12,097 nt of DNA from assembly GCA_949486985.1 (NCBI GenBank), contig CATBLW010000106.1:1-12097 (forward strand). Reading direction: 5' to 3'. This stretch comes from Prochlorococcus marinus str. MIT 9215. Lineage in GTDB: Bacteria; Cyanobacteriota; Cyanobacteriia; PCC-6307; Cyanobiaceae. A program made the translations under genes and the position numbers. The notes under the pieces were generated by a model. The model was not told where the DNA came from. It saw only the letters and a program-made list of their open reading frames with translations, and did not search any database. Of this stretch, positions 1-5,997 are shown in pieces. Position 1 is the stretch's first letter; each line of letters starts with the position of its first letter.

Positions 1-1007
1 GACGTGAGGTGATGCACCTGTGGGTAACTCTCGAGACCCACCAGCTGGGGCACTGTGATGGATCCCGGTTGGCATACTCTGCCCAGATCGTTGCGCATGA
101 GATCGACGATCATCACGTTTTCGGCTCGATCTTTGTTACTGCAAACCAGATCGGCGGCTAGATCTGCATCTTGCTCGGCTTGATGGTGCCGCGGCCGGGT
201 TCCTTTGATCGGACGTGTCTCCACTTCTCCTGTAGGCAGCACATGTAGGAATCGTTCCGGAGAAGCTGAGATCACAGCTTCTCCAGCGGCTTTTCCTGAA
301 GCAATGACAAGGCCAGCGAAGGGTGCTGGGCAATGGCGACGAAGTTTTTGGAAGATCTCTAGGGCAGCGTTGTTTTCAGTTAATTCTGTTGTGCAACAGG
401 TGCTGAGATTGGCCTGGAAAAGATCGCCATGACCAATCCAATCCTGGATTTGTTCAACATTGTTGGCATAGTTTGTTTTGCTCGTGTGCCATTGCCAGGC
501 ATCGACGGAAATTCTGTGGCGATTGGCCTTGATTGGCAATTGTGATTCGACGTCAGCAGGCTTTTCCTTGCTTGAGATGGCTTCTAGCCAGCTCATCCAT
601 GCTTGGAGTCGATTTGAATCGCAGCCTTCAATCCACAATTGCTGATTTTGCAGATCAAATCGCAGCACTGGATCATGCTGTGCCATCCAGAGCGTGGCCA
701 TGGAATCTGCTTTCCACGGATTTTTTGGTTCTATCCAGGCGCCGGCTTCGTAACTCAACCAGCCGCTCCAGTGGCCTGGTTCAAGATGCCGCAGGGCTTC
801 AAATGGGTTGGTTGCATCCGAACTGCCTGGCAGGCCATGGCAACAGACTTGATTGATGGGATCGGCAGCAAGGGTTACCCAGCGACCTAGTGCACTGCCG
901 TCTCCATCCAGCCACACCAGCCCTGCTTCTCCCCAGGTTTTTGCCAGCTGTTCAGCGATGAATGTTGGCTCCTGCCAGTTGCATCGCTTTCGTTGCGGTT
1001 GGTTCAC
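1..1007 (-). CDS. pabB: Aminodeoxychorismate synthase component I (PabB), 3' end cut by window edge
   Basis: Chorismate-binding enzyme of the TrpE/PabB family; PabB aminates chorismate to 4-amino-4-deoxychorismate, the precursor of p-aminobenzoate and folate. I translated the minus strand from a GTG at 1005-1007 and found 335 uninterrupted codons to the left edge; the C-terminus lies outside. Visible family signatures are GDLFQANLS, SPERFL, VETRPIKGTRPR and ENVMIVDLMRNDLGRV. The PIKGT motif puts Lys at about residue 268, where PabB enzymes have the catalytic lysine; TrpE enzymes have Ala there (PIAGT). This supports PabB over anthranilate synthase. The GTG start overlaps the queC stop codon (GTGA), suggesting translational coupling. 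The N-terminal third is divergent, as usual for this family. Family assignment is very secure; PabB rather than TrpE rests on the lysine. Confidence 0.9.
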   Translation of the reverse strand, partial: MNQPQRKRCNWQEPTFIAEQLAKTWGEAGLVWLDGDGSALGRWVTLAADPINQVCCHGLPGSSDATNPFEALRHLEPGHWSGWLSYEAGAWIEPKNPWKADSMATLWMAQHDPVLRFDLQNQQLWIEGCDSNRLQAWMSWLEAISSKEKPADVESQLPIKANRHRISVDAWQWHTSKTNYANNVEQIQDWIGHGDLFQANLSTCCTTELTENNAALEIFQKLRRHCPAPFAGLVIASGKAAGEAVISASPERFLHVLPTGEVETRPIKGTRPRHHQAEQDADLAADLVCSNKDRAENVMIVDLMRNDLGRVCQPGSITVPQLVGLESYPQVHHLT

Positions 1008-1693
1008 AGTTGCTGCTGACTGCAGAGATCGCTGCGTCCGGCTTTGCTTAATGCTGCATCGCGGATGCGGCAGCTGTCACAGACGCCACAGGATTGTTGT
1101 TGAGCGCTGTAGCAGCTCCAGGTGCGTTCGATGGGTACACCCAGCCGCAGGGCCTCTTGCACGATCTGTACTTTGTTCCAGTGCATGAGGGGAGCCCAGA
1201 GCTTGATACCATCCCCCTCCCGGCCAGCCTTACTCGCGAGATCGGCGAGTGTTTGGAAGGCTGCTAGATAGTCCGGCCGGCAATCGGGGTAACCCGAGTA
1301 GTCCATAGCGTTGACTCCCAATACCAAGCGATCGGCTTTTCGGGCTTCTCCAAGGCTCAGTCCGATAGCAATGAAAACTGTGTTGCGTCCAGGTACGTAG
1401 GTGCTGGGGATGACGTCTTTGATGACCCCGCCACTGGGCACTGTTTGCTTGAGATCGGTAAGCGATGAGCCTCCCCAGGCCGCCAGATTCACATTGATCA
1501 GATGATGTTCAGCCAGCCCTAATGAGTCGGCGAGTTCTTCTGCAGCCTTGAGTTCTCTGCGATGTCGTTGGCCGTAATCAAAGGAGAGTCCAATCACGGT
1601 TTGACCTGCTTCCACGGCTAAAGCAGCGGCAGTCGCCGAATCAAGTCCGCCTGAGAGCAGGGCAATCGTTTTGGAGTCGCTCATGCTGGACAT
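1004..1693 (-). CDS. queC: 7-cyano-7-deazaguanine (preQ0) synthase QueC
   Basis: QueC converts 7-carboxy-7-deazaguanine to preQ0 using ATP and ammonia, the last preQ0 step on the route to queuosine in tRNA. Evidence, numbered from the furthest upstream GTG (1703-1705): a PP-loop SGGLDS at residues 18-23, SFDYGQRH near 41-48, YVPGRNTVF at 103-111, GVNAMDYSGYPDCRP around 130-144, and four C-terminal cysteines (C198, C206, C209, C212) that match the family's zinc site. Three in-frame starts are possible: GTG at 1705, ATG at 1693 and ATG at 1684. The GTG would overlap the divergent ecotin start, and the conserved core begins just after the third, so I use the first ATG; none has a clear Shine-Dalgarno. 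The stop overlaps pabB by 4 bp. Its partner queE lies upstream on the same strand, beyond the ecotin gene. Confidence 0.95.
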   Translation of the reverse strand: MSSMSDSKTIALLSGGLDSATAAALAVEAGQTVIGLSFDYGQRHRRELKAAEELADSLGLAEHHLINVNLAAWGGSSLTDLKQTVPSGGVIKDVIPSTYVPGRNTVFIAIGLSLGEARKADRLVLGVNAMDYSGYPDCRPDYLAAFQTLADLASKAGREGDGIKLWAPLMHWNKVQIVQEALRLGVPIERTWSCYSAQQQSCGVCDSCRIRDAALSKAGRSDLCSQQQL

Positions 1694-1699
1694 TCTGTT

Positions 1700-2245
1700 G
1701 TGCACGTTGACGTGGCGGTATTCATTCAGGCCAGGCCTTTGTTTTGGCTTTTAGCCCTTCTAGCGACTTCAGGAGCAGCACCGGTAGGGGCCATCCCACG
1801 CCTTGATTTGACTGCTTATCCCTTGCCTGCGCAAGATCAGCAACGTTGGCTGATTCAGCTTCCTGGATTGCTGCCTCGCAGTTCTGACCCTGCCGTGTCT
1901 TCAAATCCTGCCGATTGGCGGGTTCAATTGATTGTCGGTCAAAACGTTCAGCTCGATTGCAATCAGCAGCGTTTGGTAGGCAACGGATTAACAATGCAGC
2001 GTCTGAACGGTTCTGATGACTGGGTGCTATTTAGCGTTTCAGGTCCAGTCAGGTTGATCTCCACTCGCATGGCTTGTCCTCCTGGAGAGCCGAGTCGGCA
2101 AAGCTTTTTGAGCTTGGAAAGTCAGCCTTATTTGGTGCCTTACAACCCCTCTTATCCGATTGTTGTTGATGTCCCAATTGGGCTGGAGGTGCAATGGCGC
2201 TTGTGGAAATCGGAGGCCAGCACGCGACAGGCCATCAAGCTTTGA
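1700..2245 (+). CDS. eco: Ecotin-family periplasmic serine protease inhibitor, predicted P1 Arg
   Basis: Ecotin is a secreted dimeric inhibitor of trypsin-fold serine proteases (trypsin, chymotrypsin, elastase). The 181-residue product has a signal peptide: Arg at 12, hydrophobic FWLLALLATSG at 15-25, and likely cleavage after APVGA near 31. The mature part matches E. coli ecotin as I remember it: the LIVGQNVQLDCN block (77-88), the reactive loop ISTRMACP (120-127), LVPYNPSYPIVV (145-156) and a VQWRLWKSE ending (164-172). Cys87 and Cys126 correspond to the conserved disulfide. Aligned on the second cysteine, the P1 position is Arg123, where E. coli has Met84. The reactive loop seems about three residues longer, and the loop of the secondary protease contact (GSDDW) shorter, than in E. 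coli. The start is GTG at 1700 with a weak GGA upstream; GTG at 1712 is an alternative. The gene lies antiparallel between queC and queE, with almost no spacer on the queC side. Confidence 0.88.
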   Translation: MHVDVAVFIQARPLFWLLALLATSGAAPVGAIPRLDLTAYPLPAQDQQRWLIQLPGLLPRSSDPAVSSNPADWRVQLIVGQNVQLDCNQQRLVGNGLTMQRLNGSDDWVLFSVSGPVRLISTRMACPPGEPSRQSFLSLESQPYLVPYNPSYPIVVDVPIGLEVQWRLWKSEASTRQAIKL

Positions 2246-2250
2246 GCTTG
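2236..2250 (+). other. Short perfect inverted repeat over the ecotin stop codon
   Basis: CAAGCT and AGCTTG are separated by TTG, giving a 6-bp stem with a 3-base loop that spans the ecotin stop. It sits at the head of the 29-bp spacer between the convergent ecotin and queE genes. There is no following T run, so it is not a canonical intrinsic terminator. It might act as a weak processing or pausing hairpin, or mean nothing. Confidence 0.25.
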
Positions 2251-2274
2251 GGCTGATGATCAGGATGCATGGTT

Positions 2275-2967
2275 TCAGCGAACGCTTAACCATTTGTGCA
2301 TCTGAACACTCAGCCTCCACTGTTGATGAGTTTGCACAAACTCGATGGCCAATTGTTGGGCCTTGATGTTGTTCCAGCCGGGTTGGATCAGCATCAATAG
2401 CTCATCGCTTGCGGCATGAGCTGAGCACTCTCTAGAGGTAGAGCTATGGGAGAACTTTCTTCGTGCTTTGAGAGCTTCAGAGGCCATGGCTTCAGCGAAT
2501 TCAAGGTCAGCTTCGTTGTGGACGACGACTTTCAGCTCGTTGCAGTAAGCCAGTAGCTCTGGATGGGGAGGTGCATGTCGCTTGGGCGAGAGGGTGATCC
2601 AGTTGGGGCTTCCGCTTAGTGGATTCACGCCGCTGGTTTCCAGATGGATTGGTAAGGATTTTTTGGTATTGCTTGCAGTGGATTTGCGCAGCGCCTTACA
2701 GAGGGGATCGATGTTGTGATGCAGGGGCTCGCCACCCGTTAGCACCACAAAGGCCGCTCCATGTTGGGCTGCCGCTGCTGTCTGCGCAGCCAGTTCTTCC
2801 AGAGGGATGTCCGGATGTTGTTTGGCCGACCAGGTGTTTTTCGTGTCGCACCATGGGCAGCCGACAGTGCAGCCTGCAAGCCGGATAAAAAAGGCGCTGC
2901 GGCCCGTATGTACGCCTTCCCCTTGTAAGGAATGGAATGTTTCAACAACCGGCAAGCTGCCGTTCAT
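2275..2967 (-). CDS. queE: 7-carboxy-7-deazaguanine synthase QueE (radical SAM)
   Basis: QueE is a radical SAM enzyme that contracts 6-carboxy-5,6,7,8-tetrahydropterin to 7-carboxy-7-deazaguanine, the substrate of QueC. The 230-residue product has the typical N-terminus VVETFHSLQGEGVHTG, the [4Fe-4S]-binding CX3CX2C motif (C33, C37, C40 in GCTVGCPWCDT), the SAM-binding GGEP at 78-81, ETSG at 110-113, LSPKR, and the ending LSVQMHKWLSVR. It is slightly longer than many homologues because of a low-conservation stretch, about residues 165-190, before LLMLIQPGWNN. The ATG overlaps the pyrG stop (ATGA), so translation probably depends on pyrG. It ends 29 bp from the convergent ecotin stop. Function is confident from motifs and the nearby queC. 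Confidence 0.95.
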   Translation of the reverse strand: MNGSLPVVETFHSLQGEGVHTGRSAFFIRLAGCTVGCPWCDTKNTWSAKQHPDIPLEELAAQTAAAAQHGAAFVVLTGGEPLHHNIDPLCKALRKSTASNTKKSLPIHLETSGVNPLSGSPNWITLSPKRHAPPHPELLAYCNELKVVVHNEADLEFAEAMASEALKARRKFSHSSTSRECSAHAASDELLMLIQPGWNNIKAQQLAIEFVQTHQQWRLSVQMHKWLSVR

Positions 2968-4640
2968 GCCATGCGGTTTGACTGCTCTTTAGAAGCGATG
3001 TTGGCTGGGCTCTGATGTTGGAGCGCTTCATTTGGCGAAGCTGGTAGCCGTAGCTGGGCAGCTTCGATCAGCCCTTGGAAGAGGGGATGCGGCTGCCCGG
3101 GCCTGGAGAGAAATTCCGGGTGGTATTGGCAGGCGGTGAAGAAGGGGTGCCCTTGGAGTTCAATCAGCTCAACGAGTCGCCCATCGGGAGAGGTGCCACT
3201 GATGGTGTAACCGGATTCAAGAAACAGATTCCTGTAGGAGTTGTTGAATTCATAGCGATGACGATGGCGCTCATAGACAACCTCTTCGCCATAGAGGCGT
3301 TGTCCAAGGGTGTTGGGTGCCAGACGGCAGGGATAGACACCCAAGCGCATGGTGCCACCGAGATCAACAACATCTTGTTGTTCCGGCAGCAGATGGATCA
3401 CTTGATGGTTGCTCTCGGGGTCGAGTTCGGAGCTGGTTGCACCTGCCAGACCAGCAAGGTTTCGGGCCCACTCGATCACGGCACACTGCATGCCAAGGCA
3501 AAGCCCAAGGAAGGGCACTCTTTGTTCTCTTGTCCAGCGAATGGCAGCGAGCTTTCCGTCGACGCCACGGTTGCCAAATCCACCTGGTACGACCACAGCA
3601 TCCATGCCTTTGAGGAGCTTCTCGGGCCCTTCTGCTTCGATCTGTTCAGAGCAGACCCAATGAAGATCAAGAGAAGCATCTTGGGCTATGCAGGCATGCC
3701 TTAGTGCCTCAACGACTGAGAGGTAGGCATCATTGAGCTGAACGTATTTGCCAACGAGGGCAACCTTGACTGCCGGCCCAGGGTTACGCAGCTTGTGAAC
3801 AAGCTGTGCCCATTCGTTCATATCGCTTTCGTTGTCAGTCAACTGAAGAGCATCGAGCACTTCGCGGCACAGGCCTTCGTCTTCCAGGGCTAATGGAACG
3901 GCATAAATGCTGTCGGCATCGAGTGAAGGGATGACAGCTTTGTGGGCCACGCCACAGAATCCGCCAATCTTTCTCTTGAGGTCTTCATCGATCGGTCGGT
4001 CGCTACGGCAAACGAGTACATCGGGTTGGATGCCGATTGATCGCAATTCCTTGACGGAATGCTGGGTGGGTTTTGTTTTGAGTTCGCCCGATGTGCCAAT
4101 AAACGGCAGCAGGGTGACATGGATGTAGGCCACGTCATGACGCCCAACATCGCCACTAAATTCACGAATGGCTTCGAGGAAGGGCAGAGATTCAATGTCA
4201 CCAACGGTGCCGCCGATTTCTGTGATCACCACATCGACACCGCTGTTTGCGGCGACGCGATGAATCCGTTCACGGATCTCGCCCGTGATGTGAGGAATGA
4301 CTTGAACGGTGCCGCCGTTGTAGTCGCCGCGCCGTTCTTTATTGATCACCGCTTGATAAATCGAGCCGGTGGTCACGCTGTTCAGGCGTGACATCGCCGT
4401 GCTTGTAAAGCGTTCGTAGTGGCCAAGATCCAGGTCTGTTTCGGCGCCGTCTTCGGTAACGAACACCTCACCATGCTGAAACGGGCTCATCGTGCCCGGG
4501 TCAACATTCAGGTATGGGTCCAATTTCAGGATTGAGACGCTGTAGCCACGAGACTTGAGCAGCCGTCCCAAGCTCGCGGCCACAATCCCCTTGCCGATGC
4601 TTGATACGACCCCACCGGTTACGAAGACGAACTTGGCCAT
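2964..4640 (-). CDS. pyrG: CTP synthase (glutamine-hydrolysing)
   Basis: PyrG makes CTP from UTP, ATP and glutamine in the cytosol. The 558-residue protein is full length for the family. The N-terminal synthetase domain (about 1-270) starts FVFVTGGVVSSIGKGI with the ATP-binding P-loop, followed by KLDPYLNVDPGTMSPFQHGE and the EIGGTVGDIES block. The C-terminal class I glutaminase domain (about 290-535) carries VVPGGFGNRG, the nucleophile Cys381 in LGLCLGMQ, and His507 and Glu509 in YHPEF. A poorly conserved tail of about 25 residues follows. The ATG at 4638-4640 directly precedes the conserved AKFVFVTGG. The 158-bp upstream spacer is the natural promoter site; a TAATTT at 4661-4666 (minus strand) is a possible -10, but I see no convincing -35. 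The stop overlaps queE by 4 bp. Confidence 0.98.
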   Translation of the reverse strand: MAKFVFVTGGVVSSIGKGIVAASLGRLLKSRGYSVSILKLDPYLNVDPGTMSPFQHGEVFVTEDGAETDLDLGHYERFTSTAMSRLNSVTTGSIYQAVINKERRGDYNGGTVQVIPHITGEIRERIHRVAANSGVDVVITEIGGTVGDIESLPFLEAIREFSGDVGRHDVAYIHVTLLPFIGTSGELKTKPTQHSVKELRSIGIQPDVLVCRSDRPIDEDLKRKIGGFCGVAHKAVIPSLDADSIYAVPLALEDEGLCREVLDALQLTDNESDMNEWAQLVHKLRNPGPAVKVALVGKYVQLNDAYLSVVEALRHACIAQDASLDLHWVCSEQIEAEGPEKLLKGMDAVVVPGGFGNRGVDGKLAAIRWTREQRVPFLGLCLGMQCAVIEWARNLAGLAGATSSELDPESNHQVIHLLPEQQDVVDLGGTMRLGVYPCRLAPNTLGQRLYGEEVVYERHRHRYEFNNSYRNLFLESGYTISGTSPDGRLVELIELQGHPFFTACQYHPEFLSRPGQPHPLFQGLIEAAQLRLPASPNEALQHQSPANIASKEQSNRMA

Positions 4641-4771
4641 GATCTCTGCGTTGACTCTTTAAATTACCTCGCTTTCCAGCCAGGTCTTTCGACGTTATCC
4701 AATTCAGCAGTTGATCTATTGAGGTTGATCGAAGCTGCCGTACTGGTTGATTGCTGATGAGGCTCTGCTGG

Positions 4772-4794
4772 AACCATCAGTTGATGAGATGGTT
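4772..4794 (-). other. Inverted repeat just beyond the sigma factor stop
   Basis: AACCATC and GATGGTT form a perfect 7-bp stem with a 9-base loop, 4 bp downstream of the sigma factor stop on the minus strand. The stem is only moderately GC-rich and no T tract follows, so intrinsic termination is doubtful. Its position between the sigma factor and pyrG fits either a weak terminator or an RNA end-protecting hairpin. It lies in the 158-bp spacer that should also hold the pyrG promoter; I see nothing else definite there. Confidence 0.35.
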
Positions 4795-4798
4795 GGAC

Positions 4799-5929
4799 TC
4801 AGGAATCAAGACTCTGAAAATAATCTCGCACTTTGCAGCGCCGTTGCGGTTGTCGCAATTTCGAAATGGCGCGGGTTTCGATTTGGCGGACCCGTTCACG
4901 GGATAACTGCATTTCTTCGCCAATCTCAGCCAGCGTATGAGGTGTGTCATCTTCCAAGCCAAAACGGCGTCGGATCACTGTGGCTTCGCGTGAGCTCAGC
5001 TCGTTGAGCAAGATCTCCAGATCGTTATGCAATTGATCGTCGGTGAGCTTCTGTTCAGGGGTGGCATGGCCATCTTCGAGGAGATCGCCAAGCTGCGTGT
5101 CTTGTTCTCGCCCCACAGGTGTTTCCAGAGAAACGGAGCGCGGAACTCTCATCAGCGTTAGGCGCACTGTTTCTTCGCTGATCCCTAGCTCTTTAGCCAG
5201 GTCGCTCATTGAGGCGAGCCTGCCCTGATTGGTGGCGATCTCTTGTTGTACCCGTTTGATCCGGTTCAGTTTTTCTGTGATGTGTACTGGCAGGCGAATG
5301 GTTCTGCTTTGGGTTGCGATGGCTCTGGTGATGCCCTGTCGGATCCACCAGTAGGCGTAGGTGCTGAAGCGGAAGCCTCTTGTGGGGTCAAATTTTTCAA
5401 CAGCGCGTTCGAGTCCAAGGGTTCCTTCTTGAACCAAGTCCAGCAACTCCATGCCGCGTTGTTGGTATTTCTTGGCTACGGCGACAACGAGACGCAGATT
5501 GGCCTGGATCATCTGATCCTTAGCCCGTCGACCTTCTCGCAGATTGCGCTTCAGTTCTGTTGGTTCAACGCCAGTCAGTGCTCCCCAGGATTGGAAGCCT
5601 GCCTCGAGCTTCTGGTTCAACGCAGCAAGAGTGAGTCCAGCTGCTTTTGCCCATTCCTGTTTGGTCGGCCAGTGACAGAAATGATTGGCTTCACGTCGTT
5701 GCAGTTCTTCCAGCTGCTGCAACTCATGGATGGCCGCATGGTCAACAGCGAGTTCCTTTTCCTGTTTCAGCAGGGATTCTCGGCGTTGGACAAGCCGAGC
5801 CAGGGTGACTTCTTCTTCATTGGTGAGCAGTCCTACGCGCCCGATATCTTGTAGATACAGGCGTACAAGATCAGTACTGCCACTTCTGCGAACTCTGGCA
5901 TTCCGTTTTTGAGGCGCGCTGGTTTTCAC
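4799..5929 (-). CDS. Group 2 (RpoD-like) sigma-70 factor
   Basis: Alternative but RpoD-related sigma factor that directs RNA polymerase to -10/-35 promoters. Cyanobacteria carry several such group 2 factors, usually tied to light, nutrient or stress responses. The 376-residue product lacks the long acidic region 1.1 of the principal sigma. Region 1.2 is at 19-50 (DLVRLYLQDIGRVGLLTNEEE). Region 2 is at 140-215, with ANLRLVVAVAKKYQ, DLVQEGTLGLERAVEKFDP and FSTYAYWWIRQGITRAI. Region 3 is at about 215-290, and region 4 at 300-360 with the helix-turn-helix TLAEIGEEMQLSRERVRQIE. The variable stretch between 1.2 and 2 holds two similar 19-residue segments (93-111 and 115-133). The start is GTG at 5927-5929, the first possible start codon in this frame after aspS ends, and no Shine-Dalgarno is clear. 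It lies 68 bp downstream of aspS and may be partly co-transcribed with it. Which SigB/SigC-type paralogue it is cannot be told from here. Confidence 0.95.
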   Translation of the reverse strand: MKTSAPQKRNARVRRSGSTDLVRLYLQDIGRVGLLTNEEEVTLARLVQRRESLLKQEKELAVDHAAIHELQQLEELQRREANHFCHWPTKQEWAKAAGLTLAALNQKLEAGFQSWGALTGVEPTELKRNLREGRRAKDQMIQANLRLVVAVAKKYQQRGMELLDLVQEGTLGLERAVEKFDPTRGFRFSTYAYWWIRQGITRAIATQSRTIRLPVHITEKLNRIKRVQQEIATNQGRLASMSDLAKELGISEETVRLTLMRVPRSVSLETPVGREQDTQLGDLLEDGHATPEQKLTDDQLHNDLEILLNELSSREATVIRRRFGLEDDTPHTLAEIGEEMQLSRERVRQIETRAISKLRQPQRRCKVRDYFQSLDS

Positions 5930-5997
5930 CGGCTGGAGGCGTGGATATACCTTCAGGGTTGATACAGATCGCCTCAGCAGCTTGGAATGTGCTGAAT

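Noticed and set aside
136..432. Short ORFs on both strands near the left edge
   Set aside because: The minus-strand pabB frame runs through the region without a stop and carries the PIKGT and SPERFL motifs, so these are shadows.
3075..3704. 209-codon open frame on the plus strand
   Set aside because: Lies fully antisense to pyrG, whose domains and catalytic residues are unambiguous; the frame shows no family motif.
4641..4798. Promoter of pyrG with TAATTT as -10
   Set aside because: No acceptable -35 at proper spacing and no NtcA-type GTAN8TAC; not listed as a feature.
5243..5854. 203-codon open frame on the plus strand
   Set aside because: Antisense to the sigma factor conserved regions; composition reflects the complementary strand.
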